Source: Maribacter sp. PR1 (GTDB lineage Bacteria > Bacteroidota > Bacteroidia > Flavobacteriales > Flavobacteriaceae). Taken from it: DNA of 64,000 nt. The stretch lies in assembly GCF_028464145.1 (NCBI RefSeq), contig NZ_JAQPCG010000003.1, forward strand, positions 1 to 64,000, read 5' to 3'. Positions 8,606-17,584 of the stretch are shown piece after piece. A program made the position numbers and the translations under genes. Position 1 is the first letter of the stretch. Every line of letters starts with the position of its first letter. The notes beneath the pieces are model-generated. The model was not told the DNA's origin and did no database searches. It saw nothing but the letters and a program-made list of their open reading frames with translations.

Positions 8606-10258
8606 TTGTTATCCAACCTTTCCATAGATAATTACGCACTCATCGACAGCTTAGAAGTGAGCCTGGACAGCGGTTTTACTATCATTACCGGTGAAACTGG
8701 TGCGGGAAAATCCATTTTTCTTGGCGGACTTTCCCTGGTTTTGGGAAAAAGGGCCGATCTATCTTCACTTCGTGATAAGGAAAGGAAATGTATTATTGAG
8801 GCTTATTTTCAGATTAAGGATTATAGCCTTCAGTCTTTTTTTGGTGAAAATGATTTGGACTATGAAGACAGCACGGTAATTAGAAGGGAAATTTTACCTA
8901 GCGGGAAGTCTCGTGCTTTTATAAACGATACTCCGGTCACTTTGGATATTCTGTCCCAATTGGGGGACAGGTTAATTGATATTCACTCCCAACATCAAAC
9001 CTTACGGCTGACAGAGAACGATTTTCAGTTAAAATTAATCGATGCCTTAGCGGATAATAAAAAAAGGCTGTTTGCTTTCAAGGGAACCTTGAATTCCTAT
9101 ACAGCCCTAAAAAAAGAGCTACAAGACCTGATCGATTTTCAGAATACTGCCGTAAAGGAACAGGATTATAATGATTTTTTATTGACTGAACTAGAGGCGG
9201 CCCCTTTAAAGGAAGGGATATTGGAAGAGCTGGAGGATCAATACGAGCAACTGAACAATGTTGAATTGATTATGGAAGAGCTTGCGAAGGGAGATCAATT
9301 GATGAATGATGATCAGATGGGTATTCTTTCTTTGGTTTCCGAATTAAAGGCGGTTCTCTCTAGACTGTCGGGTTATGGCAAGCAGTATACAGGTTTGCAC
9401 GAGCGAATACAATCTGTTTTTATAGAGATGGACGATATAAACTCCGAACTTCAGATTTTTCAGGATGGTGTGGAGTCCAACCCTTCACTTTTGGAAGAAA
9501 CCAATGGTAAATTACAATTGTTGTACAATTTACAGAAAAAACATGGTGTTTCGGAGATTTCCGAGTTAATACAAATTAAGGAGGAACTTTCCCAAAAAGC
9601 CTTTGAAACAGCACACCTGGATGAAAAAATAGCATTAAAAACCCGAGAACTTCAGGATTTGGAGTCCAATTTGGAGGAACAGGCTTTGGTTATACGTGAA
9701 AAACGTAATGCTATTATTCCTGCTTTGAAAAAACAGTTGGAGGCCGACCTTTCGCATTTAGGAATGCCTAGTGCTTCTTTTAAGATTGGATTAAAAGGTG
9801 CCGAAACGTTCAAGCCGAACGGAATGGATGACCTCTCCTTTTTGTTTACGGCAAATAAAGGAAGTGATTACGGTGAATTGAAGAAAGTAGCATCAGGCGG
9901 TGAACTTTCCAGAATTATGTTAGTTATTAAGTCCATATTGGCGCAGTATGAAAAGCTACCGACCATCATGTTCGATGAAATTGATACTGGTGTCTCTGGG
10001 GAAATTTCCAATCGCATGGCAGATATCATGAAAGCGATGAGCAAGGATATGCAAGTGTTCTCCATTACCCATTTGCCGCAAGTAGCCTCCAAGGGAAACC
10101 ATCATTTCAAAGTTTTTAAAACAGATGAGGAGGAAGGTACCAAAACCAATATGCGTAAGCTTTCCAATGACGAAAGGGTATTGGAATTGGCGCAGATGCT
10201 TGGCGGGAATGAATTGTCGGATTCAGCGATGGCCCATGCACGACAATTGTTAAATTAA
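8606..10258 (+). CDS. recN: DNA repair protein RecN
   Basis: An SMC-like ATPase of recombinational double-strand-break repair, 550 residues. The Walker A motif GETGAGKS is at 29-36. The middle half is coiled coil with many Glu/Lys/Leu heptads. The C-terminal ABC half has the signature ASGGELSRIMLVIKSIL, Walker B IMFDEIDTGVSGE and the switch SITHLPQVASKGNHHFKV. The start is the TTG at 8606, which gives the conserved beginning MLSNLSIDNYALID; no ATG lies close by. It closes the cluster that begins with bamD. RecN is commonly damage-inducible, but no GGA-N5-TCC operator like that at the right end of the window was noticed upstream. Confidence 0.96.
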   Translation: MLSNLSIDNYALIDSLEVSLDSGFTIITGETGAGKSIFLGGLSLVLGKRADLSSLRDKERKCIIEAYFQIKDYSLQSFFGENDLDYEDSTVIRREILPSGKSRAFINDTPVTLDILSQLGDRLIDIHSQHQTLRLTENDFQLKLIDALADNKKRLFAFKGTLNSYTALKKELQDLIDFQNTAVKEQDYNDFLLTELEAAPLKEGILEELEDQYEQLNNVELIMEELAKGDQLMNDDQMGILSLVSELKAVLSRLSGYGKQYTGLHERIQSVFIEMDDINSELQIFQDGVESNPSLLEETNGKLQLLYNLQKKHGVSEISELIQIKEELSQKAFETAHLDEKIALKTRELQDLESNLEEQALVIREKRNAIIPALKKQLEADLSHLGMPSASFKIGLKGAETFKPNGMDDLSFLFTANKGSDYGELKKVASGGELSRIMLVIKSILAQYEKLPTIMFDEIDTGVSGEISNRMADIMKAMSKDMQVFSITHLPQVASKGNHHFKVFKTDEEEGTKTNMRKLSNDERVLELAQMLGGNELSDSAMAHARQLLN

Positions 10259-10295
10259 TTTGGGCAGGCTTAAAATAGGATTGGTTTATTTTAAA

Positions 10296-10303
10296 TATCT
10301 TTG
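10296..10303 (+). promoter_or_regulatory. -7 element upstream of fabI
   Basis: TATCTTTG matches TAnnTTTG; transcription would begin near 10308, about 25 bp before the ATG. No good -33 match was found at standard spacing. Confidence 0.4.
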
Positions 10304-10332
10304 ATTCACAAATAAAATTTAAGAACCAACAC

Positions 10333-11139
10333 ATGGCTTATAATCTATTAAAAGGAAAAAAAGGAATCATTTTTGGAGCTTTGGACGAAAACTCAATTGC
10401 TTGGAAAACGGCACAACGCGTGCACGACGAAGGGGGGACTTTTGTATTGACAAACGCTCCCATTGCTATGAGAATGGGTCAGATTAAGGAGTTGGCCGAG
10501 AAAACAGGTTCCGAAATTATTCCCGCCGATGCCACCAATGAGGAGGAATTGGCAAATTTGGTCACCAAGTCCATGGAAATATTAGGTGGTAAATTGGATT
10601 TTGTTCTGCACTCTATTGGTATGTCGGTTAACGTGCGAAAGGGAAGGGCCTATACCGATGAAAATTATGATTTTACGGCTAAGGGTTGGGACGTTTCAGC
10701 GCTTTCCTTCCATAAAGTGATGCAATCCCTTTATAAAAACGATGCTATGAACGAGTGGGGCAGTATCGTAGCACTAACCTATATGGCAGCTCAGCGAACA
10801 TTTCCCGATTACAATGATATGGCAGACAACAAAGCCTATTTGGAATCTGTGGCCCGTAGTTTCGGATACTTTTTTGGAAAGGAAAAGAAGGTCCGTGTCA
10901 ACACAATATCGCAATCACCAACAGCTACAACTGCCGGACAAGGGATTAAGGGGTTTGACGGATTCATCAGCTATGCGGAGAAAATGTCCCCATTGGGTAA
11001 TGCGACTGCACAAGACTGTGCGGATTACACCATTACTTTATTCTCTGACCTTACCAGAAAAGTTACGATGCAAAACCTCTTCCATGATGGAGGATTTTCT
11101 AATACTGGGGTCAGCCAAGAGGTCATAGATAAATTCTAA
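10333..11139 (+). CDS. fabI: enoyl-[acyl-carrier-protein] reductase (NADH), FabI type
   Basis: Catalyses the last step of each fatty-acid elongation cycle, reducing enoyl-ACP. It is an SDR-type enzyme of 268 residues. The FabI-specific catalytic pair is Tyr160 and Lys167 in PDYNDMADNK (Tyr-x6-Lys), with the second active-site tyrosine at 150 (LTYMAAQR). The N-terminal nucleotide-binding loop is FGALDENSIAW, the FabI variant of the glycine-rich motif. SQSPTATTAGQGI corresponds to the substrate-binding loop near the triclosan site. It is preceded by its own TAnnTTTG element and is probably monocistronic or co-transcribed with the glycosyltransferase gene 53 bp downstream. Confidence 0.96.
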   Translation: MAYNLLKGKKGIIFGALDENSIAWKTAQRVHDEGGTFVLTNAPIAMRMGQIKELAEKTGSEIIPADATNEEELANLVTKSMEILGGKLDFVLHSIGMSVNVRKGRAYTDENYDFTAKGWDVSALSFHKVMQSLYKNDAMNEWGSIVALTYMAAQRTFPDYNDMADNKAYLESVARSFGYFFGKEKKVRVNTISQSPTATTAGQGIKGFDGFISYAEKMSPLGNATAQDCADYTITLFSDLTRKVTMQNLFHDGGFSNTGVSQEVIDKF

Positions 11140-11192
11140 AAGTTACACATCATCTTTTTTTCTTAGGTTTTTTTAATGCTTGAAAAGCTGAA

Positions 11193-12209
11193 ATGAATTT
11201 ATCATTTTCTTTTATTATTCCTGTTTTTAATAGACCTAATGAAGTACATGAGCTGCTAGAAAGCCTTATATTTCAGACCTACACTAAGGATTTTGAAATT
11301 GTTATAGTAGAGGATGGATCTTCGGTGCCCTCTAATGAGGTTATAAACCAGTTTAAAGACCAACTGAATATCTCTTATTATCAAAAACCCAATTCGGGCC
11401 CTGGGGATTCCAGAAATTATGGAATGCGAATGGCACAAGGGAACTACTTTATAGTTTTGGACTCAGACTGTATTCTACCCCCCCAGTATTTAGAGGAGGC
11501 AGAGAGGAGCTTATATGAAGAATTTGTTCACTGCTATGGAGGGCCGGATGCTGCACATGCATCTTTTAGTGATGTACAAAAGGCTATTAACTACGCTATG
11601 ACCTCTTTTTTGACGACTGGGGGTATTCGAGGAAGAAAGGGATCTATAGATAAATTCCAGCCTAGAAGTTTCAATATGGGTATTTCCAAAGAGGCTTTTG
11701 AGAAAACCGGAGGTTATGGGAATATTCATCCCGGTGAAGACCCGGATTTAACGATTCGTATTTGGGATAAGGGCTACGATACTAAATTGATTCCCAATGC
11801 CTTAGTGTATCACAAACGAAGAATAGATTGGAACAAGTTTTACATTCAGGTAAAGAAATTTGGAATGGTACGTCCTATTTTGAATGTATGGCATCCTAAG
11901 ACCGCAAAACTCACGTATTGGTTTCCTACATTATTCTGTATAGGATTTTTGGTTTCCTTAGGATTTGTTTTTTGGGATTTTTGGCTGCCGTCTACGCTAT
12001 ATATCCTTTATTTTTTGGCTCTATTCTTGGATGCGATAGTTAAAACGGGGAATATAAAAGTATCCCTAATGGCTTTATTTGCGACTATGGTACAGTTTAC
12101 GGGCTATGGTTTTGGTTTTTTGAAGTCTACTATTTATACTACTTTTAGTAATAAGTCTCCAGAGACGCTTTTTCCGGAGTTGTTTTTTAAAACGAATGAA
12201 CGACCGTGA
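11193..12209 (+). CDS. membrane-anchored glycosyltransferase family 2
   Basis: A GT-A fold glycosyltransferase of 338 residues. The N-terminal domain shows FIIPVFNRPNEV, the nucleotide-sugar contact VEDGSS, the metal-binding DSDC (in VLDSDCILPP) and the acceptor-side motif GEDPDLTIRI. Two to three hydrophobic segments (about 245-310) anchor it in the inner membrane. The donor and acceptor cannot be deduced; it may act in cell-envelope polysaccharide or glycolipid synthesis. The stop codon overlaps the GTG start of the YbbR gene (GTGA), indicating translational coupling. Confidence 0.9.
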   Translation: MNLSFSFIIPVFNRPNEVHELLESLIFQTYTKDFEIVIVEDGSSVPSNEVINQFKDQLNISYYQKPNSGPGDSRNYGMRMAQGNYFIVLDSDCILPPQYLEEAERSLYEEFVHCYGGPDAAHASFSDVQKAINYAMTSFLTTGGIRGRKGSIDKFQPRSFNMGISKEAFEKTGGYGNIHPGEDPDLTIRIWDKGYDTKLIPNALVYHKRRIDWNKFYIQVKKFGMVRPILNVWHPKTAKLTYWFPTLFCIGFLVSLGFVFWDFWLPSTLYILYFLALFLDAIVKTGNIKVSLMALFATMVQFTGYGFGFLKSTIYTTFSNKSPETLFPELFFKTNERP

Positions 12210-13162
12210 TTTTAGAAAGAATTAAAGTAGGTTTAAAGAAAAGAAAGGTCAAGGTATTCTTGGTCTTTTTGTTTTTTTCATTTTTGGCCTGGTTTGTCAA
12301 TAACCTGGCACAATCCTTTGTTGGAAGTACTTCCTTTGAATTAGATTATGTAAATGTTCCTCAAGAATTTCTTCTGGCAGAGGCTCCAAAAAGTCAACTT
12401 AACGTGCGGCTAAGGGCCGTTGGTTTTCAATTTATTGGTTTTGGGATACGCAAGAAAAAAATTCAAATAAACCTTTCGGAGGTTAGAAAGAAGGATACCG
12501 GATATTATATTCCACCTTCAGTATACAGAAGACAAATTCAAGCACAGTTATCCGGCGATATGGAATTGATTGAAATGGATAACGATACCATTTTCGTAAA
12601 GTTCACCTCTTTGGTTTCTAAAAAAGTACCTGTAATTCCGCGCGTGAATATAACATTTGCTCAAAACCATGCCTTAGAGGATTCGTTGGTTATTTCGCCA
12701 AAAACAGTGACTATAACTGGGCCTGAAACACAAATAGATACCATTGAAAATGTTAGGACATCGTTCATAGAAATTATGAATGCCGAATCAGATTTTTCAA
12801 ACACATATACCTTGGTCAAGTCAAGGGATTTGGACAAAACAAGTTTTAATCCGTCGGTTGTAACTGTTTCAGGTACGGTTTATAGATTTTCAGAGCAAGT
12901 TTTTGAAGTACCCGTTACCATGCTAAATCTCCCTGATAGTGTTCAGGTAAGAATGTTTCCAGATGTAATAAAGGTAGTATGCCAGGCCCAACTGGATACC
13001 CTTAAGGAAATCACCTCCGAGGATTTTATAATTACGGCAGATTACTCCAAAGTGGAGGGTAGTGATCAGAACATATTACCCTTAGTTTTGGAAGAAAAGC
13101 CCAAAGGAATAAATAATGCGGTTCTAAGGACCAAGGAAATAGAGTTTATTTTAAAAAAATAA
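12206..13162 (+). CDS. YbbR-like domain protein
   Basis: A 318-residue protein with one N-terminal membrane helix (VFLVFLFFSFLAWFVNNLA, about 18-36) followed by YbbR-type beta-rich repeats facing the periplasm; the segment VVISPKTVTITGPETQIDTI is typical. In Firmicutes YbbR/CdaR regulates the c-di-AMP cyclase CdaA. No cyclase gene is nearby here, so a role in c-di-AMP control cannot be assumed. The GTG start is in the GTGA overlap with the upstream glycosyltransferase, and the stop overlaps the coaE start by one base (TAATG). The three genes thus form a tightly coupled unit. Confidence 0.85.
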   Translation: MILERIKVGLKKRKVKVFLVFLFFSFLAWFVNNLAQSFVGSTSFELDYVNVPQEFLLAEAPKSQLNVRLRAVGFQFIGFGIRKKKIQINLSEVRKKDTGYYIPPSVYRRQIQAQLSGDMELIEMDNDTIFVKFTSLVSKKVPVIPRVNITFAQNHALEDSLVISPKTVTITGPETQIDTIENVRTSFIEIMNAESDFSNTYTLVKSRDLDKTSFNPSVVTVSGTVYRFSEQVFEVPVTMLNLPDSVQVRMFPDVIKVVCQAQLDTLKEITSEDFIITADYSKVEGSDQNILPLVLEEKPKGINNAVLRTKEIEFILKK

Positions 13163-13746
13163 TGAAGGTAGTTGGCCTTACAGGTGGTATTGGTAGTGGA
13201 AAAACGACGATTGCAAGAATATTCGAGGAGCTGGGCGTTCCCGTTTATAATTCTGATGTCGAGGCTAAAAAATTGATGCATTCATCCAAGAAAATTAAAA
13301 AGGAATTAGTGGCCTTGTTTGGTGAAGAAGCATATCTCGAGGATAAGTTAAATCGTGCCTTTATTGCAAACGCGGTTTTTAAGGATGAGGTAGCGTTGAA
13401 AAAGTTAAACAAAATTGTGCATCCGGAGGTTAGAAAGCATTTTTTGAAGTGGTGCAGAGAACACAAGCATCCCTACGTTGTTCAGGAAACCGCATTACTC
13501 TTTGAAAACCAAGCACAGGATTTCTACGATAAGATTGTATTGGTGACCGCACCAAAGGAACTCAGAATCAAAAGGCTATTAGAACGCGACGGCAGTACCG
13601 AAGATGAAATTTTGGCACGGATGAAAAATCAATTGGAAGACGAAAAAAAAGTACCTTTAGCTGATTTTGTAATTGAAAATATCGTCCTAGAAAAGACTAA
13701 GCGTAAAGTAGCCGAGATAAATGACGCCATCCTTGATTTTTACTAA
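13162..13746 (+). CDS. coaE: dephospho-CoA kinase
   Basis: Final step of CoA synthesis: phosphorylation of the 3'-hydroxyl of dephospho-CoA. It is a P-loop kinase of 194 residues with the Walker A motif GGIGSGKTT (8-16), the conserved NSDVEAKKLM segment after it, the HPEVRKHF lid region and ETALLFE. Length is normal. The ATG overlaps the YbbR stop codon (TAATG). With coaBC 6 kb upstream, this part of the chromosome encodes two of the CoA-pathway enzymes. Confidence 0.96.
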   Translation: MKVVGLTGGIGSGKTTIARIFEELGVPVYNSDVEAKKLMHSSKKIKKELVALFGEEAYLEDKLNRAFIANAVFKDEVALKKLNKIVHPEVRKHFLKWCREHKHPYVVQETALLFENQAQDFYDKIVLVTAPKELRIKRLLERDGSTEDEILARMKNQLEDEKKVPLADFVIENIVLEKTKRKVAEINDAILDFY

Positions 13747-13755
13747 CTATGGTAA

Positions 13756-13785
13756 ATTTTAACATTTGTGTTAAGGTTTGGTTAA
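13756..13785 (+). promoter_or_regulatory. direct-repeat operator upstream of the RprXY-like genes
   Basis: TTAA recurs at 13759, 13771 and 13782, and two copies are a perfect GTTAA-N6-GTTAA (13770-13785). The 11-bp period places the half-sites on the same helix face, as in OmpR/PhoB-type response-regulator boxes. It lies 45 bp before the histidine kinase start, so autoregulation by the adjacent response regulator is the simplest reading. Confidence 0.5.
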
Positions 13786-13829
13786 ACGTGCTAAGGGCTT
13801 CCTTGTAAATATTTAATTTTAACATTATA

Positions 13830-15410
13830 ATGAATAAGAGGTTATTTGTACTCTTGGTAGTTCTAATGAGCCTTTCTCTCATTGGATTGATTTTTATCCA
13901 AAGTATTTGGATTAAAAATTCAGTTGAGAACAAGGAGGAGCAATTTTCCAATGTTGTTTCAGAAGCTCTAAATAGTGTTACCGATCAGATAGAAGGAAGG
14001 GAAAAAAAAGATTACTACGACAGATACCTTTATGCAAAGGATAGCGTCGGGGAATTGAAAGAAACCCAATTTCGAAATTTCTTTTTCATAGACAGGGATG
14101 TTAATTCCAACGAGATATTACTTTATGAGCATGGTATCTTAGAGGAGGATTACGGCATTTCTTCCACGTTCTTTGATAACGGTGATGTGGGTGATACCAC
14201 TTTCATCAAAAACTATACGAGCAAACGTACCACCTCTATTTTTAGGGAAGATTATGATATAGATGGTAAAGGATATCGATTAACGCCTATCCAAAGAGTA
14301 GAAAAAATAGGAGGGCTAAGGGATATCGACAAATTTGCCATGGAAGATTTGTTCACGACCTACGCTAAAAGAGTTCCGATTCATAAACGGGTCTCGAAAC
14401 AGGAAATTGAACTTTTGGTACAAAGAGAGTTGGAGGATAGGGGTGTTGACATCGATTTTGAATATGGAGTTTACAGTAATGGTTTACCCACCAAGCTTAA
14501 ATCTCGAAAATTTAAATATTCGGAAGCAAACCTCTATAAATCGCCACTTTTCACGGACTTTGATGGGGTTTCCAACTTTGATTTGTTGGTTTCATTTCCT
14601 AAAAAGAAGCGTTTTTTGGTGCAATCGATTTTAGGACTCGCATTATTGTCGCTTTTGTTTACCCTGATAATAGTAATAGCTTATTCGGGAGCTATTTATC
14701 AATTAATTAGGCAAAAGCAGATTTCTGAAATTAAAACGGATTTCATTAATAATATGACCCACGAGTTTAAAACACCTATAGCAACCATAAATTTGGCAGT
14801 AGAAGCTATCAAAAATCCAAAAATAATTGTGGATCAGGAAAAAGTTTCCAGATACCTACAAATGATAAGGGACGAGAATAAAAGAATGCATGCCCAAGTA
14901 GAAAACGTGCTTAGAATTTCCAAGTTGGAGAAAAACCAATTGGATATTAGCAAGGATAGGGTAGATGCCCATGATATAATAAATGATGCTGTTACTCATG
15001 TAGAGTTAATTGTGCAGGACAAGGGCGGGTATATTGAAACTCATTTGAATGCAGAACGGTCAGAAGTATTGGCCAATGAGATGCACTTTACAAACGTAAT
15101 TGTAAACATTTTGGACAACGCAATTAAATATTCCAATGATGCTCCCAAAATTGATGTTTATACAGAAGTGGTAAAAAACAATATAGTTATCAAAGTACAG
15201 GACCAAGGAGCGGGAATGAGCAAAGTTGTCCTAAAAAGAGTCTTTGAAAAATTTTATAGAGAGCATACAGGAGATATTCACAACGTTAAGGGTCATGGAC
15301 TTGGTTTGGCCTACGTTAAAAAAATAGTAGATGATCACCAAGGGGAAGTATATGCGGAAAGTGAAAAAGACAAAGGAAGCACTTTTTATATTAAACTACC
15401 TTTAATTTAA
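13830..15410 (+). CDS. sensor histidine kinase, RprX-like
   Basis: A membrane histidine kinase of 526 residues. TM1 is about residues 7-27 and TM2 about 262-288, enclosing a periplasmic region of roughly 230 residues with no recognised sensor domain. The HisKA domain has the phospho-acceptor His311 in NNMTHEFKTPIATI. The ATPase domain has the N box VNILDNAIKYS, the G1 box DQGAGM and the G2 box GHGLGLAYVKKI. Size and layout resemble RprX of Bacteroides. It is followed after 5 bp by the OmpR-type regulator, its obvious partner. The GTTAA direct repeats just upstream suggest autoregulation. Confidence 0.92.
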   Translation: MNKRLFVLLVVLMSLSLIGLIFIQSIWIKNSVENKEEQFSNVVSEALNSVTDQIEGREKKDYYDRYLYAKDSVGELKETQFRNFFFIDRDVNSNEILLYEHGILEEDYGISSTFFDNGDVGDTTFIKNYTSKRTTSIFREDYDIDGKGYRLTPIQRVEKIGGLRDIDKFAMEDLFTTYAKRVPIHKRVSKQEIELLVQRELEDRGVDIDFEYGVYSNGLPTKLKSRKFKYSEANLYKSPLFTDFDGVSNFDLLVSFPKKKRFLVQSILGLALLSLLFTLIIVIAYSGAIYQLIRQKQISEIKTDFINNMTHEFKTPIATINLAVEAIKNPKIIVDQEKVSRYLQMIRDENKRMHAQVENVLRISKLEKNQLDISKDRVDAHDIINDAVTHVELIVQDKGGYIETHLNAERSEVLANEMHFTNVIVNILDNAIKYSNDAPKIDVYTEVVKNNIVIKVQDQGAGMSKVVLKRVFEKFYREHTGDIHNVKGHGLGLAYVKKIVDDHQGEVYAESEKDKGSTFYIKLPLI

Positions 15411-15415
15411 AAATT

Positions 15416-16129
15416 ATGGAAACAGTAAACAAAAAAATACTTTTAGTGGAAGACGATCCAAATTTTGGTATTGTCTTAAAGGACTACCTATCCATGAACG
15501 ACTTTGATGTCACCTTGGCCAAAAATGGTATGGAGGGTTTTGAGAAGTTTAAAAAGGACAATTACGATATCTGTATTTTGGATGTTATGATGCCATATAA
15601 GGACGGGTTTACTCTAGCAAAGGAAATTAGGGAAAAGAACGAAAACGTCCCAATTGTATTCTTAACGGCCAAAACAATGAAAGAAGATGTTTTAAAGGGG
15701 TATAAAGCCGGCGCAGATGACTATTTAAACAAACCTTTTGATTCTGAAGTATTACTAATGAAGATTAAAGCAATACTTCAAAGGAAAGCTTCCAGTAGTT
15801 TGGCTGAAAGCAAAAAATTTGAATTTGAAATTGGTGGTTTTCATTTAAATTCAAAATTAAGGTTCTTAAAATATAAGGATGAAGAAGCCATAAAATTATC
15901 TCCGAAGGAAAACGAACTTTTGCGATTATTGGCACTACATGAAAACGACCTGATGCCTCGTGAATTGGCACTTACCAAAATATGGCGCGATGACAATTAT
16001 TTCACATCGAGAAGTATGGATGTGTACATTGCCAAACTTAGGAAATATCTGAAGCGCGACGATACAGTTGAAATTCTTAACATTCATGGTGAAGGATTCC
16101 GATTGGTCGTTAAAACTGAAGACGAATAA
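15416..16129 (+). CDS. OmpR-family response regulator, RprY-like
   Basis: A 237-residue DNA-binding response regulator. The receiver domain (about 7-120) has the acidic pair VEDD, the phospho-acceptor Asp56 (CILDVMMP), the Thr/Lys signals LTAK and the NKPF loop. The C-terminal winged helix (about 140-232) has the typical LSPKENELLRLLALH and SRSMDVYIAKLRKYL recognition-helix region. It begins 5 bp after the kinase stop and ends the transcript at a strong terminator. The likely binding site is the GTTAA-N6-GTTAA repeat before the operon. Confidence 0.94.
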   Translation: METVNKKILLVEDDPNFGIVLKDYLSMNDFDVTLAKNGMEGFEKFKKDNYDICILDVMMPYKDGFTLAKEIREKNENVPIVFLTAKTMKEDVLKGYKAGADDYLNKPFDSEVLLMKIKAILQRKASSSLAESKKFEFEIGGFHLNSKLRFLKYKDEEAIKLSPKENELLRLLALHENDLMPRELALTKIWRDDNYFTSRSMDVYIAKLRKYLKRDDTVEILNIHGEGFRLVVKTEDE

Positions 16130-16146
16130 GACTACTCAAAATGTTT

Positions 16147-16182
16147 AAAAAAAGCATCCTTTTCTAAAGGATGCTTTTTTGT
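16147..16182. terminator. bidirectional rho-independent terminator
   Basis: A 12-bp stem (AAAGCATCCTTT / AAAGGATGCTTT, 16151-16177) with a 3-nt loop has A runs before and T runs after. It can end both the plus-strand regulator transcript and the long minus-strand operon whose last gene, gntK, stops at 16183. Confidence 0.9.
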
Positions 16183-16671
16183 TTATAGCAATTTAATCGC
16201 CTGTGCTACAATTTTTTCCGGTGTCTTTGCTATAGAAAGGGTAATGGCATTTGAAGGTTCTTCCAATGTTTCAAATTGCGATTGGAGTAATCCCGGTGGC
16301 ATAAAGTGATTTTGACGAGCCTGTAGTCTTTTGCTAATTTGTTGTAGTGTTCCCTTTAAATACAGAAATCGGCATTCATTTTCAATACCATCCTTTAATT
16401 GTTGTCGGTATTTGGATTTAAGGGCTGAGCATACGATAACAGCTCCTTGGCCTTTATATGTTTTTGCTAAATGGTTTAGTGTTTTCAACCAGTCTTCTCT
16501 GTCTAAATCATTTAGCGGTGTTCCATTTGCCATTTTCTCAATATTGGCGTTTGGGTGATAGTCATCTCCATCAAAAAATGACCACCCTAAGTTTTCTGCC
16601 AAGAGTTTCCCTACAGTAGATTTTCCACTACCGGAAACGCCCATTACATATATAATAGAAGGTTTACTCAT
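16183..16671 (-). CDS. gntK: gluconokinase
   Basis: Phosphorylates gluconate to 6-phosphogluconate. It is a small P-loop kinase of 162 residues, the usual size of the GntK/thermoresistant family. It has Walker A GVSGSGKSTVGKLLA (11-25), the substrate motif FFDGDDYHPNANIEKM, the DREDWL segment and the C-terminal LLQSQFETLEEP that is diagnostic of the family. The start overlaps the end of miaA by 8 bp, so it is the last gene of the minus-strand operon. No gluconate transporter or other Entner-Doudoroff gene lies nearby. Confidence 0.93.
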   Translation of the reverse strand: MSKPSIIYVMGVSGSGKSTVGKLLAENLGWSFFDGDDYHPNANIEKMANGTPLNDLDREDWLKTLNHLAKTYKGQGAVIVCSALKSKYRQQLKDGIENECRFLYLKGTLQQISKRLQARQNHFMPPGLLQSQFETLEEPSNAITLSIAKTPEKIVAQAIKLL

Positions 16672-17584
16672 TTTTTAGTTTTAAAGTTGCTTTTTCCACC
16701 ATCTTTAAAAGCTCTTTTTTTTCATAATCATGATTTACCCAGATTGTTTCCCTATTTTTTTTAAACCAGGTATTTTGCCTCTTTGCAAATCTTCTGGTGT
16801 TCTTTTTTATTTCCGATATGGCAAATTCTTGCGTCCAATTTCCATCCAAATACTGGAATATTTCCTTATAACCAACAGTTTGTAGGGCATTCAATTCCTT
16901 GTGGTCGATAAGTGATCGAACCTCTTCCAACAAACCGTCCTTCACCATTATGTCTACACGTTGATTTATTCTTTCATAAACTTTTTCACGAGTAGCATCG
17001 ATCCCTATGGTTAGCACCTTAAAATTCCGTTTACTTTTTGGTTTTTTCAAAAAGCTGGAATAGGGTTTTTCAGTGCCGATACAAATTTCCAATGCGCGAA
17101 TAAGACGGTGTGGATTTTGGATATCTACCTCGGTAAAATAATCAGGATCTAATTTTCTTAGCTTACTTTGTAAGGGTTCAATACCATTAGTAGCTAATTC
17201 GTAGTTTAATTTTTCACGAATGCTGCTATCCACCTCAGGAAATTTATTTAAGCCATCCGTTACTGCATTCACATATAACCCACTTCCACCTACCATAATC
17301 ACTATATCCTTCTCTTCGAAAAGCTCATTCAGTTTTTTAATGGCATCTCTTTCAAAGTCCCCAACAGAGTAGTGGTCGTGAATGCTTTTGTGTTGGATAA
17401 AATGATGATGGGCAGTAGCTAATTCATTTTTGGAAGGTACTGCCGTACCTATGGACATTTCCTTATAGAATTGCCTCGAGTCGGCGGAAATGATTTCCGT
17501 ATCAAAATAATTGGCCAGAACTATACCTAATCTAGTTTTTCCAATGCCTGTAGGCCCAACAACGGAAATAAGGACTTTATTCAT
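16664..17584 (-). CDS. miaA: tRNA dimethylallyltransferase
   Basis: Transfers the dimethylallyl group to N6 of A37 in tRNAs reading codons that begin with U. It has 306 residues. The P-loop GPTGIGKT is at 9-16, followed by IISADSRQFYKEMSIGTA, the substrate-binding VGGSGLYVNAV and QNPHRLIRALEI. The C-terminal NTRRFAKRQNTWFKKN is the family signature of the tRNA-binding part. It overlaps the K+ channel gene upstream and gntK downstream by 8 bp each, so all three are translationally linked. Confidence 0.96.
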   Translation of the reverse strand: MNKVLISVVGPTGIGKTRLGIVLANYFDTEIISADSRQFYKEMSIGTAVPSKNELATAHHHFIQHKSIHDHYSVGDFERDAIKKLNELFEEKDIVIMVGGSGLYVNAVTDGLNKFPEVDSSIREKLNYELATNGIEPLQSKLRKLDPDYFTEVDIQNPHRLIRALEICIGTEKPYSSFLKKPKSKRNFKVLTIGIDATREKVYERINQRVDIMVKDGLLEEVRSLIDHKELNALQTVGYKEIFQYLDGNWTQEFAISEIKKNTRRFAKRQNTWFKKNRETIWVNHDYEKKELLKMVEKATLKLKNE

